The notes under the pieces are model-generated. The model had not been told where the DNA came from and searched no databases. It saw nothing but the letters and a program-made list of their open reading frames with translations. A program made the position numbers and the translations under genes. 64,000 bases of DNA from Marivita sp. S6314 (GTDB lineage: Bacteria; Pseudomonadota; Alphaproteobacteria; Rhodobacterales; Rhodobacteraceae): assembly GCF_023015985.1 (NCBI RefSeq), contig NZ_JALKAO010000003.1, positions 248,001-312,000 of the forward strand. The letters run 5' to 3'. Shown in pieces: positions 18,301 to 28,011 of the stretch (its first letter is position 1; each line of letters begins with the position of its first letter).

Positions 18301-18324
18301 TTTTGACGGTGTGCCGTCTGGCTG

Positions 18325-18762
18325 ATGTGGAGTGAGTTCCTCGCTCTAAGCGGGCTGTTTGTCGCTGCGTTTGGCGCGGCGACGATCCTGCCGTTTCAAT
18401 CCGAGATCGTGTTCATCGCCCTTCAGGTGAAAGGCGAGATTTCGATTTATTGGATCGTGATCGTCGCCAGCATCGGAAACATCCTTGGGTCCGGCCTGAA
18501 CTTTGCGCTGGGACGCTACATCGAACGGTTTCGCGGTCGACGCTGGTTTCCCGTGACGCAGGCGCAACTGGATCGTGCGCGGGCGTGGTATCAGAAATAT
18601 GGTGTCTGGACGTTGCTGGTCAGCTGGATGCCGCTTGGTGATGCACTGACGATCATTGCCGGGGTCATGCGCACCAATATCTGGCTGTTTTTCCTGCTGG
18701 TCACGATTGCAAAAACCGTGCGCTATATCGCCGTGGCGTGGCTCACGGCGCAGGCGTTCTGA
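18325..18762 (+). CDS. yqaA: YqaA-family (DedA-like) small membrane protein
   Basis: 145 residues with four hydrophobic segments and the YqaA/SNARE-associated pattern: FGAATILPFQSEIVFIAL near the N terminus, the GNILGSGLNFALGRY segment and LVSWMPLGDALTIIAGVMR. DedA-superfamily proteins are implicated in lipid scrambling and envelope homeostasis; the role of YqaA itself is not established. The last 20 bases overlap the 3' end of the convergent MFS gene. Confidence 0.85.
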   Translation: MWSEFLALSGLFVAAFGAATILPFQSEIVFIALQVKGEISIYWIVIVASIGNILGSGLNFALGRYIERFRGRRWFPVTQAQLDRARAWYQKYGVWTLLVSWMPLGDALTIIAGVMRTNIWLFFLLVTIAKTVRYIAVAWLTAQAF

Positions 18763-19972
18763 CAAGATCCCGAGACGCGCGGCCAATGCCCCATGCCATG
18801 AGCAAGGTCACCACAACGAAATACGCGGCCACCCCTATAAACTGTGTTTCGATGCCGATACCCTGATCAATCAGAACGCCGGTGAGACCCGGCCCAATGG
18901 CAGAGCCCAGAACCATGACCGCCGTTACCATCGCCTTGATCGCACCGATATGTGCCGTGCCGTAGAACTCTGCCCAAAAGGCGTTTGGCAAGGTTGCATT
19001 CGCGCCGGACGTCATGCCCAGAAACACGAACCCCAGTGCAAGGCCCAGCGGGCTTTGCGCCACGGCAAACGTCAGGAACGCAAAGATCATCGGCACCTGA
19101 AAGAACGGCATCAAGGGGGCCGTGCCATAGCGGTCCAGCGCCCAACCGGCCGCGATCATGACGACAATCGTCAAAGCGGTGAAAATCGGAAAGAAGGAGA
19201 CAAAGACCAAGTGCTCGACGTTCTTCACTTCGGCCAGATGCACCTGATGGAAAAAGAATGCGGTGTTGAACGCGGACGGCCCTAGGATCGCGGGCACCAT
19301 GCACCAGAACAAGGGATGTCTGAGCGCCTCCGACCTGACCCAATGCCGCCCTTGCATTCCAACCGAAACATCCGTTTCGGCCAGCGACGCGGGCGTGCGT
19401 TCCTGTGCCAACAGAAGGGCAATCACCGGGATCGAGGCCAGGCAGACACAAGCTGCAATGATCCAAAGCGATTGCCAGGCCATCACCGTCATGGCGGCCA
19501 CGACGACAAGCGGCAAGAAGGCTTCGCCCATGGCAAATCCGAACGACGCAATGGAAAGCGCGCGGCCCCGTGTGGCGATGAACCACCGCGCCATTGCGAC
19601 CACAGCGATGTGCGACAGCATGCCCTGACCAAAAAACCGCAGCGCAAAGACAATCACGGGCAGCATCCAAACCCACGGATTTATCGCCATGGCGATACTG
19701 GCACATGCCAACCCCGCCAGAACAGCTGGACCCAATACGCGCACGCGGTATCGGTCAGTCAACGCGCCGGCCCACACCATCACCAGCGCAGAGGCCATGG
19801 TCCCCAGCATGTAGATGCCGCCCCATTCTCCGTGGCTGAGCCCATGGGCGAGGCGTATTTCCCCGGCAAACAGCGAGATAAAGTACGTCTGTCCTGCGCC
19901 CGACAGGAATGTGAGCAACATGCCCGTTGTCAGAAACGGGGCATTGTCACGAAGATAAGACGTCAGGCGCAT
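18743..19972 (-). CDS. MFS transporter
   Basis: 409 residues with about twelve hydrophobic helices. The loop 2-3 signature is recognisable as GALTDRYRVRVLG and a related motif follows helix 8 (AAGWALDRYGTAPLM). Start ATG 19972 gives the compact N terminus RLTSYLRDNAPFLTTGMLL; the open frame extends 50 codons upstream with no family-like sequence. Substrate cannot be predicted. Its 3' end overlaps yqaA by 20 bp on the opposite strand. It lies 73 bp after the cytochrome c gene on the same strand. Confidence 0.85.
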   Translation of the reverse strand: MRLTSYLRDNAPFLTTGMLLTFLSGAGQTYFISLFAGEIRLAHGLSHGEWGGIYMLGTMASALVMVWAGALTDRYRVRVLGPAVLAGLACASIAMAINPWVWMLPVIVFALRFFGQGMLSHIAVVAMARWFIATRGRALSIASFGFAMGEAFLPLVVVAAMTVMAWQSLWIIAACVCLASIPVIALLLAQERTPASLAETDVSVGMQGRHWVRSEALRHPLFWCMVPAILGPSAFNTAFFFHQVHLAEVKNVEHLVFVSFFPIFTALTIVVMIAAGWALDRYGTAPLMPFFQVPMIFAFLTFAVAQSPLGLALGFVFLGMTSGANATLPNAFWAEFYGTAHIGAIKAMVTAVMVLGSAIGPGLTGVLIDQGIGIETQFIGVAAYFVVVTLLMAWGIGRASRDLVRTPAP

Positions 19973-20045
19973 TTGCGTGCCATGCCCGTCCGCTCGCCAA
20001 CTGACAAGGCGAAATGAGGAATGCCTGTTCGGCAAACGGCCTGCG

Positions 20046-20513
20046 CTATGGCTGCTTGCGGGCGTTGATGTCGTTGTGGATCTGCTGAATCTCGGCGGGC
20101 CAGGTGCTTTTGATATAGCCAAGTATGCTTGCGATTTCGGCGTCGCTCAGGAGGTCAGCATAGCCTTGCATGTTGGATTTGTAGGACCCGCCGACGATCG
20201 CCTCGGTCCCATCGCGCACGATCCGCATCAGAAGCGCATCATCGTGATGCCAGGTGTGCCCGGACGCATCATGCGGCGGGGCGGGAAGAAAGCCGTCTGC
20301 ATCGCGCAGTTTCCAATCGGGCTGACCTTCGAGGTTTTCACCATGACAACTGGCGCAATAGCTTTGGTAAAGGGCCGCGCCCTCTGCAATGCGGTCGCTA
20401 TCGGTATAGGGAAGGGTCGCGTTGCTGCCGTGCGCGGTCCATCCGGAGGCAACCACGAACACAGCCCCTAAGGCGAACGAGGCGAGCATGCTGATAGCGA
20501 TGGTTTTGCGCAT
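20046..20513 (-). CDS. Periplasmic c-type cytochrome
   Basis: 155 residues. An N-terminal signal or anchor helix (about 5-28) is followed by one haem-binding CASCH (C-x-x-C-H) near residue 53 in YQSYCASCHGENLEG. A methionine suitable as the sixth ligand lies in SNMQGYADLLSDAEI, typical of class I cytochromes. It is a small mono-haem electron carrier or a subunit of an oxidoreductase, but no partner enzyme is adjacent. It is divergent from ispH. Confidence 0.88.
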   Translation of the reverse strand: MRKTIAISMLASFALGAVFVVASGWTAHGSNATLPYTDSDRIAEGAALYQSYCASCHGENLEGQPDWKLRDADGFLPAPPHDASGHTWHHDDALLMRIVRDGTEAIVGGSYKSNMQGYADLLSDAEIASILGYIKSTWPAEIQQIHNDINARKQP

Positions 20514-20646
20514 TGTGCGATCCTTTGGATTTAGGCCTTTTCGCCCTCTTCCTGCGCTGGAAGGTCAAGTCACGGTTTGGTGAAGTGTCATTCTTCTGGA
20601 AGATGCCGCTGCAAGGCTTTAGGTCTTGGGCAAGATGGAGACAGAT

Positions 20647-21597
20647 ATGACGAAACCACCGCTTTCCCTGTATCTTGCGGCCCCGCGTGGGTTTTGTGCG
20701 GGTGTGGACCGCGCGATCAAAATCGTTGAGATGGCGCTCGAAAAATGGGGGGCTCCGGTCTATGTGCGCCACGAAATCGTGCACAACAAATACGTGGTCG
20801 ACGGGTTGCGCGACAAAGGGGCGGTGTTTGTCGAGGAACTGGACGACTGCCCCGATGACCGCCCGGTCATCTTCTCAGCGCATGGGGTGCCCAAAGCAGT
20901 GCCCGCCGCGGCCGCCAAGCGCGAGATGATCTACGTCGACGCCACCTGCCCATTGGTGAGCAAGGTGCATATCGAAGCGGCGCGGCACCACGACAACGGT
21001 TTGCAGATGGTCATGATCGGCCATGAAGGCCATCCCGAAACAGTTGGGACCATGGGCCAATTGCCCGATGGCGAAGTGCTTTTGGTCGAGACGGTTGAGG
21101 ACGTGGCACATGTCAATGTGCGCGACCCGGACAAGCTGGCCTTTGTCACGCAGACAACGCTGTCCGTGGATGACACAATCGATATCGTAGCCGCGCTCAA
21201 AGCGCGGTTTCCGTCCATCGTCGGCCCGCACAAGGAAGACATTTGCTACGCCACGACCAACCGGCAGGAAGCGGTCAAGGCGATGGCCCCGAAATGTGAT
21301 GCGATGCTTGTTGTCGGAGCGCCCAATTCTTCCAATTCCAAGCGGTTGGTCGAAGTCGGCAGCAAAGCCGGGTGCTCCTATTCGCAGCTTGTGCAGCGTG
21401 CTGCGGATATCGACTGGCGCGCGTTGGATGGGATTTCTTCGATCGGCATCACCGCAGGGGCAAGTGCCCCTGAAGAGCTGATCAATGAGGTGATCGATGC
21501 GTTCCGGGACAGATTCGATGTCACGATGGAGATTGTCGAGACCGCCGTCGAAAATGTCGAATTCAAGGTGCCCCGGGTGCTGCGGGAAACCGCCTGA
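20647..21597 (+). CDS. ispH: 4-hydroxy-3-methylbut-2-enyl diphosphate reductase
   Basis: 316-residue [4Fe-4S] enzyme for the last step of the MEP isoprenoid pathway, giving IPP and DMAPP. The three cluster cysteines lie in [22 protein letters not shown] and GAPNSSNS-flanked segments near CYATTNRQ and GCSY. ATG 20647 is chosen because GGAG lies six bases upstream; two ATGs further upstream are in frame. Together with the DXP-dependent pdxJ this indicates a full MEP-pathway organism. Confidence 0.96.
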   Translation: MTKPPLSLYLAAPRGFCAGVDRAIKIVEMALEKWGAPVYVRHEIVHNKYVVDGLRDKGAVFVEELDDCPDDRPVIFSAHGVPKAVPAAAAKREMIYVDATCPLVSKVHIEAARHHDNGLQMVMIGHEGHPETVGTMGQLPDGEVLLVETVEDVAHVNVRDPDKLAFVTQTTLSVDDTIDIVAALKARFPSIVGPHKEDICYATTNRQEAVKAMAPKCDAMLVVGAPNSSNSKRLVEVGSKAGCSYSQLVQRAADIDWRALDGISSIGITAGASAPEELINEVIDAFRDRFDVTMEIVETAVENVEFKVPRVLRETA

Positions 21598-21624
21598 ACG
21601 CTAAGATGCCGGGTGCGTGTTCCC

Positions 21625-21639
21625 AAGCACCGCGTGCTT
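21625..21639. terminator. Small hairpin between convergent ispH and helicase genes
   Basis: AAGCAC-CGC-GTGCTT, a perfect 6-bp stem with a 3-nt loop, fills the 48-bp space between the two convergent stops. There is no T-run on either strand, so it may stabilise 3' ends rather than act as a true intrinsic terminator. Confidence 0.35.
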
Positions 21640-21645
21640 CTGCAG

Positions 21646-23808
21646 TCAGCGCTTCCCGCCGGGTTTCCCGCCAAACTTGCCGCCCGGTTTGCCCGACGGT
21701 TTGCCTTTGAACTTACCACCGGGTTTCGAGGCCCCGGCACGCGGTTTGCGCATGCTCTGGGATGGATCCGTGGCAGCTGCGCGGCGCGCGATGTTTTTCT
21801 TGCTGTCAGGTTTGCCTTCGGGTGGAGGCGGGCCTTTGGGCTTGCTGCCCTTGCCTTTGTAGCCCGTGACGGAACCGTCACGATCCCTGCGGGGCGGGCG
21901 CTCTCCGTCTGATTTACCCTCGTAGGGTTTGCGATCGCGCGTTGGGGCACCTGGCTTCCCGCCGGGTTTGCCAGCCGGTTTGCGGTCCGCCGGTTTCGGC
22001 TTTCTGACCCGGGGCGCGGGCGCATCGTTCCAGTCAATCGGCGCGGCATCGTGCGCCTTGGCCTTGGCCGGGGCATCCGTCGAGTGGGCTGCGGACCGGT
22101 CCGGTTGCTTGTCGTCAGAGCGTGGTGTCCGTTCTGGCTTTGGGCCATCGCGGTATGGCTTCCGATCCGGCTTTGGCCCCCGGTTGCCACCGGGGCGCGC
22201 ACCACCGCGCTCGAACTCCGGCGCTTTGTCGAGCTTGGTCAGGGTAACGCCTTTTTCCAACTCCATCCCCGGACCAACGGCGTTCAGGAACCGCGCGACA
22301 GAAGATTCCTTGATTTGCACCAGGGAATGATCCTGCTGAATGCGGATCGCCCCGATGTCGTCCTTGTCCAGATCGCCTGCGCCACAGACCATGGGCAGGA
22401 TGCGGCGCGGTTCCGCATCGGCGGCGCGGCCGCCTGACACAGCGAACCAGACGCTTGCGCCAAACTCTTCGCGCTTGGCGGGCTTGGCCTTGGGATCAGA
22501 CAATTCTTCAGGGGCGGTATGTTGTTCGCGGAACATCCGAACGTAGGCGGCGGCCACCTGTTCCGGGGTCTTTTCGGCGACCAGACGGGCAACGACGCTT
22601 GCCTCGGAATCACTGACCGGTGTGTCCCACTCCGGATCGGCAAACATGCGATCTTCATCGCGGGCAAGAACTTCGTCGGCGGACGGGGCAGGGCCCCAAT
22701 CGGATTTAAGCTTGGCCATGCCAAGAATACGCTCGGCTTTCTTGCGGACCTTTGGTGTCACGATCAGAGCCGACACGCCTTTGCGCCCGGCGCGGCCCGT
22801 CCGGCCAGAGCGGTGCAGCAGGGTTTCGTGGTTCGACGGCAGTTCGGCGTGGACCACCAGATCGAGATTAGGAAGGTCGATGCCGCGTGCCGCTACGTCC
22901 GTTGCCACACAGACCTGCGCGCGCCCATCGCGCATCGCTTGCAGCGCGTGTGTGCGCTCAGACTGGGACAATTCACCGGACAGCGCCACCACCTGAAACC
23001 CCCGATTGGACAGGCGGGTTGTCAGTCGGTTCACCATCGCGCGCGTGTTGGCAAAAACGATGGCGTTTGGCGCTTCATAGAAACGCAGGGTGTTGATCAC
23101 GGCATTGTCCGTGTCGCGATCCGCAACCTGCATCGCGCGGTACGTGATGTCGGCGTGTTGGCTGGTCTCGGATTTCGTCACCACGCGCACGGCGTCGCGC
23201 TGATAGCTTTTCGCAAGATTGACGATCATCTTTGGAACAGTGGCCGAGAACAGCAGCGTCTGGCGATCTTCGGGCGCTTCGCCAAGGATGAATTCAAGGT
23301 CTTCGCGGAAGCCAAGGTCCAGCATCTCGTCCGCTTCGTCCAGCACCACCGCGCGGCACTGCGACAAGTCGATGGACCCACGCATGATATGGTCGCGCAA
23401 GCGTCCCGGTGTGGCGACAACGATATGCGCTCCGCGTGCCAAGGCGCGCCGTTCGTCGCGCATGTCCATGCCGCCCACGGTCGACGCCATCACGACGCCC
23501 GCCTGCGCGTAAAGCCAGGCCAGTTCGCGTTTCACCTGCAACGCAAGTTCCCGTGTTGGCGCGATGACCAGGGCCAGCGGCGCATCAGCGGCTGAAAATG
23601 CTTCGGCATCACCCATGATGGTTGGTGCGATGGCCAGACCAAATCCGAGGGTCTTGCCGGACCCGGTTTGCGCAGACACCAGAAGGTCAGCCCCTTCAAG
23701 GTCGGGGTTCAGAACCGCCTCTTGTACGGGGGTAAGCGTGTCATATCCGCGGGCATCGAGCGCGGTTTGCAAAGCGTGTTTCACGGAGGTCAGTCTTTCA
23801 TCGAACAA
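21646..23808 (-). CDS. DEAD-box RNA helicase with DbpA-type RNA-binding domain and basic repeat tail
   Basis: 720 residues. The helicase core has Q-motif and Walker A (SAQTGSGKT), DEAD-equivalent VLDEADEML, SAT (FSATVPKM) and the HRSGRTGRAGR motif VI. Around residues 460-540 is a DbpA/CsdA-like RNA-binding domain (VWFAVSGGRAADAEPRRILP, IGAIRIQQDHSLVQI). The final ~170 residues are low-complexity, rich in Lys, Gly, Pro and Arg, ending in KPGGK/KPSGK repeats. Such proteins remodel RNA in ribosome assembly or cold adaptation. Divergent from a LysE gene. Confidence 0.92.
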   Translation of the reverse strand: MFDERLTSVKHALQTALDARGYDTLTPVQEAVLNPDLEGADLLVSAQTGSGKTLGFGLAIAPTIMGDAEAFSAADAPLALVIAPTRELALQVKRELAWLYAQAGVVMASTVGGMDMRDERRALARGAHIVVATPGRLRDHIMRGSIDLSQCRAVVLDEADEMLDLGFREDLEFILGEAPEDRQTLLFSATVPKMIVNLAKSYQRDAVRVVTKSETSQHADITYRAMQVADRDTDNAVINTLRFYEAPNAIVFANTRAMVNRLTTRLSNRGFQVVALSGELSQSERTHALQAMRDGRAQVCVATDVAARGIDLPNLDLVVHAELPSNHETLLHRSGRTGRAGRKGVSALIVTPKVRKKAERILGMAKLKSDWGPAPSADEVLARDEDRMFADPEWDTPVSDSEASVVARLVAEKTPEQVAAAYVRMFREQHTAPEELSDPKAKPAKREEFGASVWFAVSGGRAADAEPRRILPMVCGAGDLDKDDIGAIRIQQDHSLVQIKESSVARFLNAVGPGMELEKGVTLTKLDKAPEFERGGARPGGNRGPKPDRKPYRDGPKPERTPRSDDKQPDRSAAHSTDAPAKAKAHDAAPIDWNDAPAPRVRKPKPADRKPAGKPGGKPGAPTRDRKPYEGKSDGERPPRRDRDGSVTGYKGKGSKPKGPPPPEGKPDSKKNIARRAAATDPSQSMRKPRAGASKPGGKFKGKPSGKPGGKFGGKPGGKR

Positions 23809-23894
23809 AAAGGCGGCAGCGCCAAAGCGCGTGACCTAGATCAATCCGCCGCGAATGTATAGCGTCATGGGCGCGCATCCATGAAAGGTCTGCC

Positions 23895-24509
23895 ATGTTG
23901 TCTCTGCAATTCCTGCTTACCGCGTTTGTTGTTGTCATCGCTCCGGGAACCGGCGTGATCTACACGCTGGCGATTGGGCTGGGACAGGGGCGTTGGCCAT
24001 CCATCTGGGCTGCGTTTGGGTGTACAATCGGGATCGTTCCACACCTGTTGGCGGCAACGCTTGGTCTGGCCGCCGTGCTGCATACATCTGCGGTGCTGTT
24101 CAATGTCGTGAAATTTGCGGGTGTGGCGTATCTCTTGTGGCTGGCCTACCAGGCGCTGCGATCCGGCGGCGCGCTGGCCGTGTCCGCCGAACGGACTGCC
24201 GAAGCGGGTTTGCGCATCGCGCGTCGGGGTGCGTTGATCAACATCTTGAACCCGAAATTGTCGATTTTCTTTCTTGCGCTGTTGCCCCCGTTCCTGAGCG
24301 GCAATCCCGCCACGGTAACAGCCGAAATGGTACTCATGGGGGCTGTCTTTATGGCGATGACCTTTGGCGTCTTCGTGATGTACGGCGTGTTTGCTGCGGC
24401 GGCGCGGACGTGGTTGCTGGGCAGTGAACGCGTGATGCTGTGGTTGAACCGGTCATTTGCCGGGATCTTTGCCGCGCTGGCCGGACGACTGGCGCTTGAA
24501 AGAGCGTAG
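23895..24509 (+). CDS. LysE/RhtB-family amino-acid exporter
   Basis: 204 residues with five to six hydrophobic helices. Family marks are VVVIAPGTGVIYTLAIGLGQG near the N terminus (the usual PGP is PGT here), GVAYLLWLAYQALR and the re-entrant RRGALINILNPKLSIFFLALLPPF. Members export lysine, homoserine, threonine or similar; the substrate is not predictable. It starts 86 bp from the divergent helicase gene. Confidence 0.88.
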   Translation: MLSLQFLLTAFVVVIAPGTGVIYTLAIGLGQGRWPSIWAAFGCTIGIVPHLLAATLGLAAVLHTSAVLFNVVKFAGVAYLLWLAYQALRSGGALAVSAERTAEAGLRIARRGALINILNPKLSIFFLALLPPFLSGNPATVTAEMVLMGAVFMAMTFGVFVMYGVFAAAARTWLLGSERVMLWLNRSFAGIFAALAGRLALERA

Positions 24510-24606
24510 GCGCTGACGCTCGCGCCGGAATGAAGCCTTGGTCTTGATCCGGCGCTGTGATGCGACATAACCCAAGCTGACAGAGGCAGAAAAGGCAGCC
24601 CGTTCC

Positions 24607-25059
24607 ATGATCTCAATTCCCCGATCCGCCCTGATCCTTGGCCTTGCTGGTGTGATCCCGTTTGCGTGGGGGGCGTTTACGCTTTTGTCCGATGCTGCCG
24701 CGCAATGGGGGCTGGATACGCTTGGTCCGCGCTTTATCGGTCCTTATGTCCAACTGTCCTACGGGATGGTGATTCTAAGCTTCATGTCCGGCGTGCTGTG
24801 GGGCTTTTCGACCAAAGCTGAAGGCGGGCAGGCGGCAACAGGGTACGCGTTGTCCGTCATTCCAGCGCTTTGGGCGTTTTTCATGACCGGCGGCGGGCCG
24901 GTGTCAGCCGGGACCAATCTGATTTTCGGATTTATTGGACTGTTGGGTCTGGACTACGCCTTCTGGAAATGGGGGCTTGCGCCGGTTTGGTGGATGCAGC
25001 TTCGGGTTCTTCTGACATCCCTTGTCGTCTTGTGCCTGAGTGTTGTGGTGTTCTTGTGA
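24607..25059 (+). CDS. DUF3429 family membrane protein
   Basis: 150 residues with five hydrophobic helices covering nearly the whole chain. The segments LGLAGVIPFAWGAF, YVQLSYGMVILSFMSGVLWGF and LLGLDYAFWKWGLAPVWWMQLR are typical of DUF3429 (TMEM69-like) proteins. Function unknown. Its stop TGA overlaps the GTG start of the following methyltransferase (GTGA), so the two are translationally coupled. Confidence 0.85.
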   Translation: MISIPRSALILGLAGVIPFAWGAFTLLSDAAAQWGLDTLGPRFIGPYVQLSYGMVILSFMSGVLWGFSTKAEGGQAATGYALSVIPALWAFFMTGGGPVSAGTNLIFGFIGLLGLDYAFWKWGLAPVWWMQLRVLLTSLVVLCLSVVVFL

Positions 25060-25646
25060 CGGATCGTCAAACCATTGATGTCTATAACCAGCGTGCTGAT
25101 GAGTATGATCAGCTCGACATGTCGGATACCCCCAGTGACGCTTTGGCCGGGTTTATCGCCAAGCTGCCCGCTGCCGCGCATGTGCTTGACCTTGGCTGTG
25201 GCCCGGGAACGTCATCGCGGCACATGGCGCGGGCCGGGTTGCGTGTGGACGCGATGGATGCGTCGCCTGAAATGGTTGCCCTGGCCTCTCGGATCGACGG
25301 CGTTTCTGCGCGCGTGGGCAGTTTTGACGATCTGGATGCGCAGGGCGTCTATGATGGCATCTGGGCCAATTTCAGCCTGTTGCACGCGTCCAAATCGGAC
25401 ATGCCGCGCCACCTTGCCGCGGTCCATACCGCGTTGACGCCAAAGGGCGTGTTTCACGTCGCGGTCAAGGAAGGCACCGGAGACGCGCGCGACCGGCTGG
25501 GACGATACTACGCCTATTACACCGTGTCCGAGATGACCGATTTGCTGAACCAGCAGGGGTTCCGTGTCGGGGATTTGCGGCAGGGCACGGATCGGGGTCT
25601 TGACGGCAGCATGGCTGCGTGGTTCTCCGTGCTCGCATATGCCTGA
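25056..25646 (+). CDS. Class I SAM-dependent methyltransferase
   Basis: 196 residues starting at a GTG that overlaps the DUF3429 stop by four bases. Motif I is [16 protein letters not shown] (about residues 43-58), the acidic SAM-ribose position follows in [10 protein letters not shown], and the post-motif [10 protein letters not shown] and [12 protein letters not shown] segments complete a Rossmann methyltransferase. The substrate is unknown. Its last eight bases overlap rnhA, continuing a run of overlapping genes from 24607 to 26720. Confidence 0.88.
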   Translation: MTDRQTIDVYNQRADEYDQLDMSDTPSDALAGFIAKLPAAAHVLDLGCGPGTSSRHMARAGLRVDAMDASPEMVALASRIDGVSARVGSFDDLDAQGVYDGIWANFSLLHASKSDMPRHLAAVHTALTPKGVFHVAVKEGTGDARDRLGRYYAYYTVSEMTDLLNQQGFRVGDLRQGTDRGLDGSMAAWFSVLAYA

Positions 25647-26100
25647 TTTATTTGCCTACACAGACGGAGCATGTTCCGGAAACCCCGGCCCCGGCGGCTG
25701 GGGTGTTTTGTTGCAAGCCAAAGAGGGCGACACGGTCGTCAAGGAACGCACCCTGTCCGGGGGCGAGGCGAACACCACCAACAACCGCATGGAATTGCTG
25801 GCGGCAATCACCGCGCTGGAAACGCTGGAACGTCCGTCAACGCTGACCATCATCACCGACAGCGCTTATGTCAAAAATGGTGTGACGGGGTGGATCCATG
25901 GCTGGAAACGCAATGGCTGGAAAACCGCGAACAAGAAGCCTGTCAAAAACGTGGAACTCTGGCAAAGGCTGGACGAGGCGCAGGCGCGCCACGATGTGAC
26001 GTGGGAATGGGTCAAGGGCCATGCCGGTCATCCCGAGAATGAACGCGCCGATGAACTCGCGCGCGACGGAATGAAACCCTACAAGCCGTCCGCGAAATGA
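25639..26100 (+). CDS. rnhA: Ribonuclease HI
   Basis: 153-residue endonuclease that cuts RNA in RNA-DNA hybrids. The four carboxylates are visible in [16 protein letters not shown] (D), [13 protein letters not shown] (E), [16 protein letters not shown] (D) and [14 protein letters not shown] (D). ATG 25639 lies within the end of the methyltransferase gene; an in-frame extension upstream is not family-like. Its stop overlaps the next start (ATGA). Confidence 0.96.
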   Translation: MPDLFAYTDGACSGNPGPGGWGVLLQAKEGDTVVKERTLSGGEANTTNNRMELLAAITALETLERPSTLTIITDSAYVKNGVTGWIHGWKRNGWKTANKKPVKNVELWQRLDEAQARHDVTWEWVKGHAGHPENERADELARDGMKPYKPSAK

Positions 26101-26720
26101 CGCTGATCGCGCTGCTCGATCACGCAGCGGTGCTGGTGTTTGCCCTGACCGGGGCCTTAGTCGCCAGCCGGGCACAGCTTGATATCATCGGGTTTGCGTT
26201 TTTGGCCATTCTCACCGGAGTTGGTGGGGGCACGGTGCGGGACGTGATCCTTGACCGGAACCCGGTGTTTTGGCTGTCGAATCCAACCTATCTGGGGATT
26301 GCGCTGGGTGCCGCGTTCATCGTGTTCTTTACAGCGCATCTGATTGAAAGCCGCTACCGCGTGATGCTGTGGCTGGATGCGGCCGCATTGGCCTTTGCCG
26401 TTGCCGCGGGCGCACGCATCGCGGCCAATCTGGATCAGAGCCTGACGATCATCGTGGTCATGGGCACGTTGACCGGCTGTCTGGGTGGGCTGATGCGCGA
26501 TGTGGTGGCCAACGAGGTGCCGCTGGTCCTCAAGCAAGGCGAGCTTTATGTCACCTGCGCGGTTGCGGGCGCGGCGGTGGTTGCGGTGGCCCCGCTTCTT
26601 GGGGCCAATCAGCTGATCACTGTTTTGATCTCTGGCGGGGCGACATTTGCGTTGCGGGCGGGGTCCATTGCGCTGGGCTGGAAACTGCCGGTCTACAAAT
26701 CGCGCCCGCCAAAGGTCTGA
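26097..26720 (+). CDS. Trimeric intracellular cation channel (TRIC/UPF0126) family protein
   Basis: 207 residues with seven hydrophobic helices and two related halves containing the glycine-rich kinks [19 protein letters not shown] and [19 protein letters not shown]. These repeats identify the bacterial TRIC family of potassium-permeable channels. It starts in the ATGA overlap with rnhA and ends six bases before the convergent PatB-like gene. Physiological role in bacteria is poorly known. Confidence 0.9.
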   Translation: MTLIALLDHAAVLVFALTGALVASRAQLDIIGFAFLAILTGVGGGTVRDVILDRNPVFWLSNPTYLGIALGAAFIVFFTAHLIESRYRVMLWLDAAALAFAVAAGARIAANLDQSLTIIVVMGTLTGCLGGLMRDVVANEVPLVLKQGELYVTCAVAGAAVVAVAPLLGANQLITVLISGGATFALRAGSIALGWKLPVYKSRPPKV

Positions 26721-26725
26721 ACGAC

Positions 26726-27904
26726 TTACTGAAGATCCGAGAATGCGGCCTGCAGGCGGCCCACGGCGTCGTCTACGCGGTACCGTTGCGTGGCAAGGTT
26801 AAAGCGCATGAACGTTTCACCACCGGGGCCAAAATCCGGGCCTGCGCTGGGGGCGATGCGCGCGTCTTTGCGAATGCGGCGGCTGACCTCTTCGAAGTCC
26901 ATTCCGGTGCCCGAGAAATCCACCCAGGCCAGATAGGTGGACGCCAATGGCAAAGACCGCACGCCGGGGATGGCGTTCACCCCGTCATCAAACGCCGTCT
27001 TGTTGCCCATAAGATGCGCGATCTGGGCGTCGACCCAGTCTGCGCCTTCGGGGGAATAGGCGGCGGTAACCATTTTCAGGCCAAGGGCGTTAGCCGAATA
27101 GTCGAGCGACCGCAGCCTTTGTGCCATCGCGTCCCGCAGGGTTGGATCAGGGATGATCATATTGCCGGTTTTCATGCCCGCGATGTTGAAGGTTTTGGAC
27201 GATGCGGTGAGCACCACCAGCCGGTTGCGCAGATGGGGCGCGGCCACATCCATCGGGGTGAAAGTATTGCCCGGATAAATAAAGTCATGGTGGATTTCGT
27301 CCGAGACGACGATCAGGTTATTGCGTTCGGCAAACTCGGCCACTTGGCGCAATTCATCGGCTGACCAGATGCGGCCCGACGGGTTTTGCGGCGAACAGAA
27401 GATCAGGAGCTTTTCGGTCCCGTCCAGCAAATCCTGCGCTGCATCAAGATCGAGGTTGTAGATGTCGCCGTCGCGCCCAAGCGGACATTGCACGGGGATC
27501 CGACCGGATTTCCGGATTTTCATTTCAAATTCGTGATACACCGGGTTGAAAGTGACGATGCGATCCCCCGGCTGCGTCCAGACGTCGATACAAAACGCAA
27601 TCGCGTTGCCCAATCCCTGCGCCGTCAGGATCCAGTCGGTGTCAATATCCCAGCCATGCCGTTCTTTCATCCACCATTGTATGGCGGCGTTGTATTTGGA
27701 GAAGTCGGTGAAATACCCGAAAAGGCCATGGTCGATCTCGTCTTGCAGAGCTTTCAGAACGCAAGGGGCGGTCGGATAATCGCTGTCCGCGGTCCACATC
27801 GCGAGCCCGTCTTCCATGGGGACGTCAAATTTGCTTTCCAGAAGGTCCCATTTAGAGCTGTTTCGACCACGTCGGTCGGTTGGCTGATTGAAAAGGTCAC
27901 GCAT
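26726..27904 (-). CDS. PatB/MalY-type PLP-dependent C-S lyase or aminotransferase
   Basis: 392-residue fold-type I PLP enzyme. The Schiff-base lysine lies in LTASSKTFNIAGMKTGN, the cofactor aspartate in FCSPQNPSGR/VVSDEIHHDFI, and the C-terminal arginine in FMRFNLATQR. The MWTADSDYPTAPCVLKAL opening is typical of the MalY/PatB subgroup, which cleaves cystathionine-like C-S bonds. ATG 27904 has GGAG six bases upstream and is preferred over the longer frame. Lyase versus transaminase activity cannot be decided here. Confidence 0.85.
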   Translation of the reverse strand: MRDLFNQPTDRRGRNSSKWDLLESKFDVPMEDGLAMWTADSDYPTAPCVLKALQDEIDHGLFGYFTDFSKYNAAIQWWMKERHGWDIDTDWILTAQGLGNAIAFCIDVWTQPGDRIVTFNPVYHEFEMKIRKSGRIPVQCPLGRDGDIYNLDLDAAQDLLDGTEKLLIFCSPQNPSGRIWSADELRQVAEFAERNNLIVVSDEIHHDFIYPGNTFTPMDVAAPHLRNRLVVLTASSKTFNIAGMKTGNMIIPDPTLRDAMAQRLRSLDYSANALGLKMVTAAYSPEGADWVDAQIAHLMGNKTAFDDGVNAIPGVRSLPLASTYLAWVDFSGTGMDFEEVSRRIRKDARIAPSAGPDFGPGGETFMRFNLATQRYRVDDAVGRLQAAFSDLQ

Positions 27905-28011
27905 ACAAGACTCCAACACAGGCATGTTTTTTTCGGGACGCTAGCGATCTGACCGGCGGGTGCAAGACCCTGTCACTTGCTCTTGCGACCTGGATTGCCT
28001 AGATCATCGGC

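Noticed and set aside
21378-22205. Arg/Pro-rich minus-strand frame overlapping the helicase tail
   Set aside because: It is the +1 frame of a low-complexity coding region.
22519-23595. 358-codon plus-strand open frame opposite the DEAD-box helicase
   Set aside because: The helicase motifs are on the minus strand; the frame lacks any recognisable domain.
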